Of a DNA stretch of 64,000 nucleotides, positions 11,685 through 23,678 are shown one piece after another. A program made the translations under genes and the position numbers. Position 1 is the first letter of the stretch, and each line of letters starts with the position of its first letter. The notes below the pieces were generated by a model, which was not told the DNA's origin, ran no database searches, and saw only the letters and a list, made by a program, of their open reading frames with translations. Origin of the DNA: Mytilus californianus (Eukaryota > Mollusca > Bivalvia > Mytilida > Mytilidae); the NCBI RefSeq assembly GCF_021869535.1, contig NW_026262712.1, forward strand, positions 101,994,140-102,058,139, in the 5' to 3' direction.

Positions 11685-13806
11685 CTGTTGAAGAAAGAAA
11701 CACAATTACTCAATAGATTAATGTAGCTACAGGTGAACATATTCATGAAACATACTGTTATTTTGTTAATGCAATTTTCTACTAAAATATTCGATTTATA
11801 GCTACTATCATACAATGTATGTACTATTTTATAAATCTTGTAATTATTGCTAATTGCTGTCATCTATGATTCCTGTCCTTTAAAATAGTTTCAAATAGAA
11901 AATAAATGGTTATATGTTTTGAAATACGTTATTAACAAACAATAACTAGTAGTCATGTTGATTTAATTGTGATTTTGAAGATAGTGTATTACTGATAATA
12001 ACAACTGGCAATTATAGGTTGCACTTTGTAAATACAGCTGTTTCTAAAACCACGCCTCTTTTGGGGAGATATATAATATTCATAGATATGTTAATTTGTT
12101 AACGTACTGGTTCCCATTTATGATCTCTGTGTTTCATTTCATAGAGACATCACTTGGGAATGTAACCAGTATAGAAAAATATTGGTAGCGCCTAAATTTC
12201 AATTCTTAGGAGGTCCAAAAATGGAGGTAAGGGTAGTATAGAGTTTTAGTATAAGTTTAAACTCTTAGAAGTTCAGGGCATATAAATGTTGAAAATATGC
12301 CGCACAGCCCTATATTTTGACCTTTGAATAAAATAGTAGTGCATATAACCTTTCCGTTCTAGGATATTATTTTTCGCGAAACTTCACAGTAAAAGTGTCA
12401 CAGTTTTAGCCGCAAAGGGAGTTCCTATGGGAAATTGCATTGTCTATATTTACAGAATTGCAACCTGAAGTAAAAGTTATAGCATGTTCATGGCAACGTC
12501 GTTATTTCTAAATACAGTACATACATATCGTTTGAAACTACGTTTAAACTGCAATTTCTCGAGAACTTCTATTCCTTGTTAATTTGTACTAAGACTCCAG
12601 GAAGACAATGACGAACATTATTGCCACGGTTTGTTTATATATTATAATCGTAACGAGTTTTTGTAATTTATGATTTTAAAAATTGGTTTATCTAAAATTC
12701 CATAGAGCAAAAAAGCCCTCGTAACCACATTAAAGTTGAAAATGTCAACAATAAGACCTAGACCTGCTGGCATACCAAAGAAATGTTATAACAACAAGTA
12801 CATTTCTCATTAAGTTACAAAGTTCATGCCTATATTACAACGAAAATCTGTAAACCGGACAGAAACAGAGTCTCAATTTTTAAGCCAGTATTACTGTTGG
12901 CCAATATAAGTATGAACCAACGTGTAACTCTATTAAAAATAAGATTTACCAACGTTACCATTTGTGTATAAGGCATCTAAAAAAAAACCATTTCCATAAA
13001 TATCATCTCTCTTTTTTCTTTTTGTCTATCTTGTATTGCTTATATGCTTTCTGTTTTCAAATGATCTCTATCTCATATAGCTTTAAGGCCAACCACTGTT
13101 GTAAGTGGACTTACAAATTCGGCTATGTTGACCAAGGTACAGAGACAGTATTGCCGATCATTTTCGCTGTTTACAGAATATGAGTTAATGCCAATTACTT
13201 CTATAAGGCGTCGTCATGATATGTTAGGCATTTGTCTCATTTTTATATCTTGTCTTTGCTTGTCATGCTATCAATTTAAAGTTTCTTTCTATCTTTAAGA
13301 TGTATCAATATAATAGGCGAAAATGTATTGTCTCCCTATGATATGCATCAGTTCATTTTTAAATAAATACCACAATTATGAGTATGGACAAATTTGGTTT
13401 CAAGACCAAGTAGATTTTGGTAAAAAAAAAAATCGAACGATGGAAGACGACAGACACCAAGAGATGAAAAAGCACACTTTAACTTTTTTTTCAGATAAGC
13501 TAAACATGAGTCAATTTGATATTTTGTCCCCCATTTTCTTGAAAACCAAGAAGTGTGAACCCGTATGTAAATATATGAGGCTAAAAATAAAACTCTGCGT
13601 ATTGCTTTAATGGACAGACTATGATCTTATGAGCATGAAGTATGTCATTTCAAAGATGTATGATGCTTTTGTTATTTTCCAATTTAAGAGACAAAAAATA
13701 ACCTTATCGTACAAATTCTTTTGACATATTATTCTTTAAAATAAGACTTGTAACATTAAATCTTGTAAACTGACGTTCAATAATATGAACAAAAAAATTC
13801 ACTAAC
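11685..13806 (-). other. Intron 13
   Basis: About 2.1 kb. It contains an inverted-terminal-repeat element at 12016-12466. Bases 12470-13800 are AT-rich with plus-strand readings of 73 and 95 codons that show no domain, no splice support and low-complexity composition; I treat them as non-coding. Confidence 0.7.
12016..12466. mobile_element. MITE-like element, copy 1 (451 bp)
   Basis: The ends are inverted: AGGTTGCACTTTGTAAATA on the left, and the right end reads AGGTTGCAATTCTGTAAATA in reverse complement. The interior (CCACGCCTCTTTTGGGGAGA, TACTGGTTCCCATTTATGAT, TAAATGTTGAAAATATGCCG) matches the element at 21946-22386. There is no coding capacity. A target-site duplication is not evident, so its superfamily is open. 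Confidence 0.85.
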
Positions 13807-14049
13807 CAGAATTAATGTAAGAGCTTAGAGCTGTCTCGTTTAGATTGTCACAAATATTTAGATCAGCGCCATGCTTTAAAAGAACGTTGAAAACGTCCTC
13901 AAAGGAGTTACCATCTGAGTGGCAGTAACTGTGATAATTTTGCTGGTGCTTTATAACCAAGAAAAATAAACCAGATCTTCCATCTTTATCTACCAAATTA
14001 ACATTTATTCCATGTTCCAACAGAAGCTGTGCAAGACAAAGGTCGTTTT
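13807..14049 (-). CDS. Exon 13: two ankyrin repeats (short module)
   Basis: Residues about 1251-1331. The acceptor is a long T run ending CAG (AG at 14050-14051) and the donor TCTG|GTTAGT (GT at 13805-13806). It encodes NDLCLAQLLLEHGINVNLVD, KDGRSGLFFLVIKHQQN with a histidine/serine-rich loop, and KHGADLNICDNLNETALSSY. At 81 residues it is one repeat shorter than most, like exon 8. Phase is 1 at both ends. Confidence 0.86.
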
Positions 14050-15504
14050 CTGAAAAAAAAAAACCTAGAATAAAACATCCATATATTTCATTCGAGTTAA
14101 ACTGAATACACTGAAAAGAATAGTTCAAGATAGTCAACTAATATCAACGTATTGCGATATCATATAAGTTCCTTAATTTCAGATTTCATCTTGCATTTTT
14201 TTACGCAAAGAAGAAGTCTTTGAATTCAACAATGAAAGTAAAATAGAACACAAATGGAAATTAGTGAAGTATTTTAATATTTTTCAACACAAACTAAATG
14301 ATGACCATAGCTATATGTACGAACTTATTGAGGAAGAAAAAAACTTCTGTTAAGATGTCTTTATTGTTGTGAATATTTGTATGAAAGCGAGACATTGATC
14401 ATTAATCATTGAACATGGTCAAAAGAAATCAAAAATATAACATAAAAAATACCGACACCGAAGTATATTTTGATGGGTTTAACTTGGTTTCATATCTAGC
14501 TGAACCTCCCATTAGTATAAAAGCTGTATATACATTGTAGTTTCGTTATAATGACAAAATTGTATGTGCAACCCAAACAGACAAAATTGTTTAAGGTGCC
14601 AATAATGTCAAAATTGAATACACATATATCATAGATATACAACATGATTAAATTGAATAATCTAAACAAACATACAATAAAATAAAAACAAAAAATCAAC
14701 AAGTTATTTTAGTTGATAGTAGATATATTGACGTTCAGTTCACGGTTTAAAATTAAAAAAAAAAGCCAACAGGTAGAGCACTTCCAATACAAAGGACAAC
14801 AGGTAAAGCACTTCCAATACAAAGTACTATATATTTTTACTGGGTCGACATCACTGCTGGCAGTATTTTCTCGAAAAGGTTATAACCAGTCCAGTAGTCA
14901 GCACTTGTGTGTTGAAATGAATTATCATTCACATGGCCATAATTATAAATAAATCTTTTTATAACTTTTATAATTTTTCGAAATACTAAGGATTTTTAAC
15001 TCATGGAATAGAGTACCTTAGCTGTACATGACATAAACTATCGGAATTTTTGGTATTTTATGTAACGTTTTTTAAATGTTTGATTCAAGCGTCACCGATG
15101 TGTCTTTTGAAGACGAAACGCGCATCTGGCGTAAAAAATTTTAATCCGGGTATCTGTGATGAGTTTAATAATTTTGTAGACAATATATTTGAGATTATTT
15201 TTTAGCAGTATTCGAATGTCAAAGATAGCCGTACACTTCTTAAGTATGGGTATGAACACGTACACCGCGACGCCCGCTTAGTGCTGACTTTTCCAATTGG
15301 ACAACATACACAAGTATCTGTATGAGTGAGTTATCTCGTTTTAACACACAAAAAAATCATTGTTTATCAAATTTTGAAAGGGACTGACACTGAAGACGAT
15401 CATTTATTTTTGCCGAAATAATTGTCTATACGATTTAATATTATCTTGTTCGTATATTTTATCTTCATCAAATGCGCAGTTTAAACCGTTAGACTTATAC
15501 TTAC
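14050..15504 (-). other. Intron 12
   Basis: About 1.45 kb. It contains a diverged family B copy at about 14440-14640, two direct copies of a ~27-bp unit AACAGGTAGAGCACTTCCAA / AACAGGTAAAGCACTTCCAA at about 14766-14822, and a dispersed core repeat at about 15081-15178. Confidence 0.7.
15081..15178 (+). repeat. Bivalve core repeat (GACGAAACGCGCRTCTGGCG)
   Basis: TTGATTCAAGCGTCACCGAT ... GACGAAACGCGCATCTGGCG ... ATCTGTGATGAGTTTAATAA. The same order of blocks recurs at about 23915, 25220 and 54842 (plus) and inverted at about 17640, 53129 and in the tandem array 58545-59290. SINE-like in size and dispersal. Confidence 0.8.
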
Positions 15505-15879
15505 CTTTTTTACTATTCAGTCCAAAAATAGTATGGAGTCCTGAAATTCCTTCATAATTTGTTGCATTGATATTTGCACCAGCTTCTAATAGGAGAGTCG
15601 ATGTCTGGATATCTCTGGCTTCCAAAGCAGACAGTAAAGGTATTTGGTCTTGGGTGTGATCATTAGGATTAACCCCATTCCTGAGTAATGTTGCTACCAA
15701 CTGCGACGTTATCGTAGAAACGTCGATCAATTGTTTTTTCCAAGAAATGTCGATTAGTTGCCTTCGCCAAACAATCGTAGCAAGGTACAATAGAGATTCC
15801 CCATGTAAATTTTGACACAGCTGGTTTGAGGTTTGATTTTCTAGCATGGTTTCGATAATGTCACATACATTCACCTTTG
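15505..15879 (-). CDS. Exon 12: ankyrin repeats with a small internal duplication
   Basis: Residues about 1126-1250, the longest internal exon (375 bp). The acceptor is TTTTTTCTTCAG (AG at 15880-15881) and the donor AAAG|GTAAGT (GT at 15503-15504). Repeats: VNVCDIIETMLENQTSNQLC, GESLLYLATI, NGVNPNDHTQDQIPLLSALE, EAGANINATNYEGISGLHTI. The stretch RRQLIDIS-WKKQLIDVS is a tandem duplication of about nine residues inside one helix/loop, making that repeat longer than normal. Confidence 0.87.
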
Positions 15880-18827
15880 CTGAAGAAAAAAAAAAATCAC
15901 AAACTTTCCGTAAGTGTTTGAATTCGACTTTTTAATGACAACAAAATACAATTTCGCATAAAAATATATTGATGTCCTGTCACTCATTCAAGCGACTGAA
16001 ATTAAAACTACACAAATAACATGTTTTCGCGGTCTTAAATATTAAGATACCATCATAGTCATTTGATCGGTAATGTTAACCGATAGTGTTTTATTTTTGA
16101 TTGTGAAAGTTTGAAGGAGTGTAAATTTTAATGGCTGATGATGCATAAATAGCAAAAGACTCTTAAATTTAAGGACGTTTCGTGCAATATTTACGCCTAA
16201 AACCACCACACTATGGACAATTTTGTTGGTTGAAATCAGCACAAACTGCTTTGCGTGTACTTGAGGTTTGTGTATTATTCTTTAAGGTAATGTCATATAA
16301 AATACTTGAGAATATGATTTAATCAAAAGACATGTTAATATATTTAATTCTCAGAACATGCCATTTATGTTCTCCAGGTTCATCGATACCCGGGAACACT
16401 CTATCATCCTAACTTAATGGCTTAAATATACATTTAATGCAAAACTGCAATAAATAGAGAAAATCTAAAACAAAAACGGAAATTGAACTAGCGCTAAGTA
16501 CAGAAATTAAAGATCATTAACATAAAGTTAAAAAAAATACAATCATCAACACAAAACAAGACGAATGAACCAATTTTATCATGAGGCAGATATTGTTGTT
16601 TAACTCCTACGCAGCAACTAATAAATACGCTTATTCGGAGGTTAAAAATTGATTTGTTTCCTTAAGTTTTCATAAATATTAGCAATGCTATACAATTCTA
16701 AATTCTTTAACTTCTTGTTTAGACATTTATCGAATTATTCCAAAGATTATCACAGAAGGGAAGGATGTGTAAGATTTTATCTTGGCAGTGGTCAAATAAA
16801 AATGTTTTTCACGACATTTGTAACATTGTTTTTTTTTTTTCGAAAAGGTATTCCGACAGTCTCATTTTGACATGAAACAATTACGTAAGTTAAGAGTTAA
16901 AAACGGTACTATTTTATTAAAAAAAACTGTCTGAAAACGAACACGGTATGTAAAGTAGCAAATGTCGTTTCTGTAGTCAAAACCGTAAATGTGTATGTGG
17001 CTAAAAGAGGCAAACGACAACAAGCTGATACTACAACCTAATGTGGAAGAGACCTAGACAATGCTATTATGACAAAACAACGACAAAAAACGTGCTCCAA
17101 AATGATCAACGTTTCCTGAAGCATATCAATATTGATCATAGCAAGTACAAATTCAGTGATTAATCCCATTCGATGATGTTGCGATCGAGAAAGTTGAAAA
17201 ATAGCCGTGTTCATCTGAAGAACAGATATCTAAATATATAACGACTATTTAACTCGTGAGGGCGTCCGTAAAACTATTGAAGGAATGACTTAGACTTTAC
17301 CAATTTATTACCTTGGTTCAATAGCTTCTTCTTATCAGCAATTCTCTATCAAGAGAATAATAAAAAATAAAATAACAAAAGTACCAAACTCTGACGAAAT
17401 GCTAAACGGAAAGTTCCTAAGCAAATCAAAATTTCTAAACTACAAACGAATGGATAACAATTGTCATATTCCTGACTTGGTGCAGACATTTTCTTCTGTA
17501 GAAAATGGTGGGTGAAACCAGGTTTTATAGCGATCTCAAACTCTTACTTGTATGATAGTCGCATAAAATAGTGTTATATTGACAACGATGTAATAGGTAA
17601 CGCAACAGCAGCAATTTTGTTCAACTGTGTAAATATACTCATCATAGATACCAGGATTGAAAATTTCTATTTGCGCCAGACGCGCGTTTTGTCTACATAT
17701 TCTTCATATGGAACAATGCTTTAATCTTGCTTAATAACAATGGACGGTTTTTGACTGACACACACGTCAAACCTTCCGCGCAATTGCTACGGAAAGAGCA
17801 CATTATAAGTTTTGCTTTGCTTATGAAGATGGGAAATGATTTCTATTATCTTCCGGAGCACTTTAGATCACCTCAAGTTTTATTCTAAAGGGATTTATTA
17901 TGCTCTTGCTTTTCTTTTGTAGTATTGTTTTTGTGCTGTTTAAATTCTTAATGACAGTATTGCTACATATAAAACGTTCCCATTTTAAAATTTCACACTG
18001 AGTTAGGTTTCAGGATTAGAAAATGGACATGACCGATAATTTACTTATTAGATTATGATACATGTATGAGTCGACTACCAATCCACTTTTGTGTGATGCC
18101 ATATCAGTTGGTATATCTTATCAACGCATTATATAGGAGAAACACGACGGGTGACATATATAGCGATATAATTATCCTTCTAGAGCACCTGTAATCACCC
18201 CCAGTTTTTGGTGGGTTCGTGTTAATCAGTTTTTATATTATATGTTGTATTTGTGTACTGATATAAAAAAGAAGATGTGGTATGATTGTCAATGAGACAA
18301 TGAGGCACCTGTAATCACCCCCAGTTTTTGGTGGGTTCGTGTTAATCAGTTTTTATATTATATGTTGTATTTGTGTACTGATATAAAAAAGAAGATGTGG
18401 TATGATTGTCAATGAGACAACTCTCCACAAGAGAAATAATGACACAGAATTAACAGCTATAGGTCATCATTTGGTTTTTGACGTTTTCGTTTTTTTCCAT
18501 AACATACTAATTTTATTTTCTACTTTTGAGTGTGAAAATTCCTATGAGATCAATCGCATCTCTCTATTTTTTAAAGAGATTTTTTAAAGTAATCAATAGT
18601 GTGTTGTTCATTATTGTTCGTAGTAAACTACCTTAGAAAGTTTTGACAATAACCGCAATCATCCTTACCAGAAAACGAGTTGGATTTTAATCAGTATACT
18701 GTCGACGATTACATACAAATATTGAATTGTCGAAAATGCATTTACCACCAATTGTGAAATCAAAAGACAATATCTAAGTCTAATGTATTTCTATTTTTCA
18801 TTCAATCTGCAATTTTCGTTTACTTAC
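15880..18827 (-). other. Intron 11
   Basis: About 2.9 kb. Bases 15880-17380 show nothing recognisable. A family B copy lies at about 17385-17600, an inverted core repeat at about 17640-17705 and an exact 120-bp-period duplication at 18185-18420. Confidence 0.7.
18185..18420 (+). repeat. Exact tandem duplication, period 120 bp
   Basis: Bases 18185-18300 and 18305-18420 are identical over 116 bp (GCACCTGTAATCACCCCCAG ... GTCAATGAGACAA), separated by TGAG. The unit contains the CACCCCCAGTTTTTGGTGGG hairpin also seen at 51363. Confidence 0.95.
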
Positions 18828-19169
18828 GATTTTTCAGACAAACATGAATAGCTGTATCTCCAGCTTCGTTGTGGTCAAATACTGAATCCTTGCCGAATTG
18901 CAAAAGTACTTCTATAGTCGCCAGGTAGCCATTCTTAGCAGCTATGTGAAGTGGCCCATTTCCGTCTTTATTTTTCCCTCTGCATGCTCCATTTTTGATT
19001 AAAAACGAAACTATATCTTTTATTTTATCATCCCGTTCTGTAATCCCATTAGCATGTGTGTCTCCGGACAACAATGACAACATTATTGAATTTTTCACCG
19101 ATTCAATATTATTCATTAAACATCCGGTATCAACAAAGAACTGTAAAAACTCCAATGCACCGTCTAAAG
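18828..19169 (-). CDS. Exon 11: ankyrin repeats
   Basis: Residues about 1012-1125. The acceptor is TTTTTCTAG (AG at 19170-19171) and the donor AATC|GTAAGT (GT at 18826-18827). It encodes LDGALEFLQFFVDTGCLMN, an SIMLSLLSGDTHANGITERD helix and loop, KDIVSFLIKNGACRGKNKDG leading to GPLHIAAKNGYLATIEVLL (the most textbook ankyrin repeat of the gene), and HNEAGDTAIHVCLKN. Phase is 1 at both ends. Confidence 0.87.
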
Positions 19170-21389
19170 CTAGAAAAATATAACAATAAATGAATTCATG
19201 TGCAAACTTGTACAACGAGCAAAGATATAGCACATATCGAGCCCTTTTATAAACAACGTCTCAATAATCACACCAGAAAATACACATTCGAATGGATATG
19301 CATAGTGTCGACTATAAAAAAGAGCAACTTAACACGAGAAGCAATGGAATAGATTTTTGAATGTACATGTATGATTTATTTGGTGATAACGAACCTTTAT
19401 GTAAAAAGTAAAATCACAAAAATACTCCGAGGAAAATTCAAAACGGAAAGTCCCTAATCAAATGGCAAAATCAAAAGCTCAAACACATCAAACGAATGGA
19501 TAACAACTGTCATATTCCTGAGTTGGTACAGGCATATTTTTATATAGAAAATAGTGGATTGAACCTGGTTTTATATCTAGCTAAACCTCTCACTTGTATG
19601 ACAGTCGCATCAAATTCCAATGTAAATGTAAATGATGGTATCTACACTGTGCCAATTTATCTATTCATATCTAATTGGTGATACATTTTCAATTTTTGTA
19701 TAATACATAATGAAGCTGTATTCTCTGATGGTATCATTATTAACTTATATCATTTGAAAAAGTACGCTCGTGCATGTTTACATTATTCACTTACATACAA
19801 ACTACCGCATAAGGATCATTAAGATAAAATGGTATACTATCATTGTTTTAAAATATTGCTCTTTGCTAAATTGGCATATTTCAAATAACTGTGCAGAATT
19901 TATCTTTGTTTCTAATAAATAAATACTTGGCATGAGTAAAGTTTTAAAGTCCAGTTTCACAGTGAATATGTCCCTTTACATGTCACCCTTGTTTGTCTGT
20001 TTACAAGCTTTAAGGGCATACGATACAGTTTCGATCCCATAATGATTTTTTTACGAAAATTTTCATACAAGCTATTTTTCACCTAAGCAATTCAAATATG
20101 TAATAAAAAATATACCTTCATGTGCTACTTTAAGAGATAAAAGGGGTCGAAATTTTAGACATTTACTCTACATTTCGTTTTTTTGGATAGACACACCTAA
20201 CTCTTTTTTATTTCAACAGATAAACACAAGCGGACTTTTGTAAAAACATTATGAAAATCTTCTTTACATGAATATGCTCTTAATATGTACAACAGTTCTA
20301 TGGAAATAAATATTTTTTAACAAAGTTTCAAGATTTTAGGAAATTAACGGCATTTTTTGCAGTATATTTATCAAATTTAAAAAAAAATCCATATAGACTT
20401 TTTCATTAAAATTGGTACAAATAATCTTCATACATAATCAAACCTAATGCCATTTTAAAAAAGAGGGGTCCATGTACTCGTTTACAAGTTAAATCAGTTT
20501 AAAGCATAAAAAACAGTCGAAAAATGCATCTTTTTCCCGATATGTCACCGTTTGATGTCGCGAAAAGTATACTAATACATATACAAATTAAGTCAGTTTC
20601 CTTATGTCCATCATGGTAAGTATATGGAAAATGATGCATCATTAGCATTAAATAGATTAAAGCAAACACATAACTGTATGACATCTGAATTATTCAAATT
20701 TTCCTTTGCTCATCAATTTCCAAATATGGCTCTGTAAATGGAAGAAATTTAAGAAAAGGTGGCATGGCTCTCTCATTGAAATATGAAAATAAAATATTTT
20801 ACAAAAAGATTCAAAGAAAACTAGAGGAAAAAGTTGTAGGGAGCTTAATCGCTCTCAGATCATTAATAACATGTTTATGAGTGACTTGGTCGAGTTAATA
20901 CACCAAATAAGTCCTTTAAAAAGGCGTTTTATTCTTATAATTTAAAAAAATTGGAGATTAGGAATTTATTTTTCCAGACTCGTACATGTAACGTGTATCA
21001 CACGTAAGTTATATATTTGTTGCATGGAATTTACCTGACGCATGAATATATTTGTTTGTGAACGAAAACATATATACTCCATGAAATTTTTGATAAAATA
21101 ATAAAATATACAAAATCGCATTAATGTTTTGTGTTTATTAATTAATTTAACGATCGAAGCGAAGTGAAAAAAATGTTTTCAACCGTCGATTCAGATGTTT
21201 TATTATCGCTGCCATCTTGTTAACATTGGTTACAAAAATTAGTACGGTCAACGTCGTCTATCGAAAAATAAACAACGTCAAGAGCCACTACCGGAAGCCG
21301 TCTCGACCAATCATTTAAACGTTTTCCATAATAATCAAATCATATAAGAATTATAAAAGTGTAACTCCTTTAATATGTAGAATACTTAC
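19170..21389 (-). other. Intron 10
   Basis: About 2.2 kb. A family B copy lies at about 19420-19640. The stretch 19990-20660 (starting TTTAAGGGCATACGATACAG) resembles dispersed mussel sequence but has no second copy in the window. No exon is seen in the rest. Confidence 0.65.
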
Positions 21390-21755
21390 ATTCTAACCAA
21401 CACAAATGTAAAATGGACTTTCCATTTTCGTCTGTTTTACGGTAGTCCCCTCCGTGACGTATAAGACATTCAAGTCCTCTGAAATCGTTCCTCATGGCAA
21501 ACACACGTAATGCATCATTCAAATCATTTGGATCAGGAGTCGCACCAGCCTTTAACATTTTCTGGATGTATGTGCTTACATAGTTATGTCTACGAACTCT
21601 TAAGCTGGCATCATAATAATTCCATTCTGATGTACCCATTCCACACAGGATTTTAAATGCACTTTTCAGAACTGTCTCATCAAAACTATCAGAAATGTCT
21701 AACCGTGGACTTGCAGCAAGCAAACAATCAAATAAGGGAACAGCATGCTCATAGT
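21390..21755 (-). CDS. Exon 10: ankyrin repeats
   Basis: Residues about 890-1011. The acceptor is ATTTTTCAG (AG at 21756-21757) and the donor GAAT|GTAAGT (GT at 21388-21389). The exon starts YEHAVPLFDCLLAASPRLDI, then ETVLKSAFKILCG with a long YYDASLRVRRHNY linker, KAGATPDPNDLNDALRVFAM and RHGGDYRKTDENGKSILHLC. The ATPDPNDLNDALRVFA unit departs from the TPL helix-1 consensus but keeps spacing. Phase is 1 at both ends. Confidence 0.86.
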
Positions 21756-21945
21756 CTGAAAAATATTTGCGAGCAGATAACCGGTGAATTAAACAATATG
21801 AACGTATTTGAGACGCGTACCGGTCGTACCTGGGACGATGATCCGTGCTTTCGGCGTGACTGGGACGGGCAATTATGGGGTGTTTGAACTGCTTATGGAT
21901 ACACTTTGTCTTGTTAATTCACAGGACATACCGGTATGCCAAAAT

Positions 21946-22386
21946 AGGTTGCAGTTTGTAAATACAGCTGTTTACCAAGCCACGCCTCTTTTGGGTAGAT
22001 ATATAATATTCAAAAATAAATTGTTTTATGTATGTACTGGTTCCCAGATATGATCTCTATATTTCATCTCATTGAGACATAACTTGGGAATGTTACCAGT
22101 ATAAGTAGAAAAAAATTGCAGTAGTCTTGAATTCTGAAGGAGACCAAAAGTAGATGTTGGGGTAGTACAGAACGTTAAACTCTTAGAAGTTCGGGGCATA
22201 TAAATGTTGAAAATGTGCCGCACAGCCGTATATTTTGACCTTTGAAAAAAAAATAGTAGTGCATATGAGATTTCTATTCTAGGAAATAATTTTTTTCGAA
22301 ACTTCATAATAAAAGTGGTACAGTTTTAGCCGTAAAAGGAGTTCCTATGGGAAATTGCATTGTCTATATTTACAAAAATGCAACCT
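21946..22386. mobile_element. MITE-like element, copy 2 (441 bp)
   Basis: Inverted ends AGGTTGCAGTTTGTAAATA and its partner (right end reads AGGTTGCATTTTTGTAAATA in reverse complement). It aligns block by block with 12016-12466 in the same orientation, with short indels. Confidence 0.85.
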
Positions 22387-22389
22387 ATC

Positions 22390-22910
22390 AATGTCAAAGC
22401 AAGTTTCGTTGAATGTCAGAAAACGTTTTTGATACGCCACGGGTGCGTTTTATATGTTCAAAAGCGCCGAAACTACGCCAGGCGTATGTTACAAACATGC
22501 CCCGCATACGTCCATGTAAAATACGAAAGATCTTAAGGCGCATCCACTGTGCCCTAAACGTGTCTCGAACGTACCTGTAGCGTTGTTCAACGCGCCTGAA
22601 ACGTATGTAGTACGTGCGTGTAGCAAACAGTTGTACGCTTGACAAACGCTTGAGCTAGATGAAAGTTTTATGCAGCATAAAAATGTCCTTGAGTTACAGC
22701 GTTCAACAAGCGTATACATTTGCATTTCGACGTACTTCAAACTTGTGCATTGCTCATTTAACGATTTGTTAGGGTTTCTCTTGAGTGCACCTAACGTATA
22801 CGGATGTCGTCAATTTTCTATGTACGTCTGGTCTATACGCCAATGTGTGACGCCGATATAAAGGCGATTGATATCTTCGCGTCTAGTTTAAAGTCATCTG
22901 CCTACAGATG
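22390..22910 (+). promoter_or_regulatory. CpG-rich block with a TATAAA box; possible element or promoter
   Basis: It is much richer in CG and ACGT/CGTA words than the AT-rich flanks (GATACGCCACGGGTGCG, CCAGGCGTATG, CGCGCCTGAAACGTATG, CTATACGCCAATGTGTGACG). At its right edge ACGCCGATATAAAGGCG places TATAAA at 22857-22862, with an initiator-like GTCATCT about 35 bases on. There are overlapping 83-codon minus-strand readings (22394-22740) but no recognisable protein. It could be an unrecognised transposon terminus; promoter activity is inference. Confidence 0.35.
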
Positions 22911-23336
22911 GACTGTACACCTTTTTTTTTGTGTGTGATGTTTCCTTCACATATTGATTGTTCACAACTAAAAGAGTGAGTAAACATATTTCATATTATA
23001 TATACGTGATACGGTTTATATATAATCCAGGTAAGATAAGTTGTCACTGAAAAATTATTAATCTCATTTTTATATTAAAAAAAACAACTGTTAACTAAAT
23101 AAAACATCTGAAGTTGGTTAAAAAAATATAGCAGTATAATATTTAAATACAGTTTCGGTCATTGGTGAAGATTGTTAAATGTTAAAATGTACCTTTAGTA
23201 CAAATTTTCCTATTTACCGATTCTGTACTAATGTTGAAAATACCTAATACCTTGACAGACAAAAATGGTCAAGTGATTGGAATAGCTTAAATGTATGCAT
23301 TAAAAAGGAGAAACTTTGTTTTGTTAAATTATTTAC

Positions 23337-23678
23337 TTTTCAAACTAATGATGTGATGTAGCGCAGTCATTCCCATATTCCCAACATGGTTTACATCTGC
23401 ATTGTGGACCAATAACATCTTTAAAGACTGAAGGCATCCAAGTCGACAAAAATAAATAAGTGGTGAGTCGTCCATTTCTTTGGCAAAATTAACATTTACA
23501 TCTTCTCCAGTGGTCAATATCTTACATGTTACACTGTCGAGATTTTTCATGTCTCCTTGAAACTCATTTGATTTAATGTATTCCCAAAATTTACGGAAGA
23601 AGACATCAACATTCCTATCCAAGAGTTGATGATCGGTAAGCGCATCTAGAATTTGTAAGCACTTATCTCGGTCCGCCC
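23337..23678 (-). CDS. Exon 9: ankyrin repeats, first half divergent
   Basis: Residues about 776-889. The acceptor is TTTTTTACAG (AG at 23679-23680) and the donor AAAA|GTAAAT (GT at 23335-23336). The first 50 residues (GADRDKCLQILDALTDHQLL and on to an aromatic FFRKFWEYI segment) are poorly recognisable as ankyrin. The second half is clear: GEDVNVNFAKEMDDSPLIYF, VHNADVNHVGNMGMTALHHI. The last repeat closely matches the final repeats of exons 3 and 7 (ADVNH/ADINH-x-G). Confidence 0.86.

Larger units (their letters stand above)
21756..23336 (-). other. Intron 9
   Basis: About 1.6 kb, occupied by a MITE-like element (21946-22386) and directly next to it a CpG-rich block (about 22390-22910). The remainder, 22920-23336, is AT-rich with nothing recognised. 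Confidence 0.75.

Noticed and set aside
22394..22740. Two overlapping 83-codon minus-strand frames in the CpG-rich block
   Set aside because: Overlap each other in different frames, cysteine/arginine rich from base composition, no domain or splice partner.
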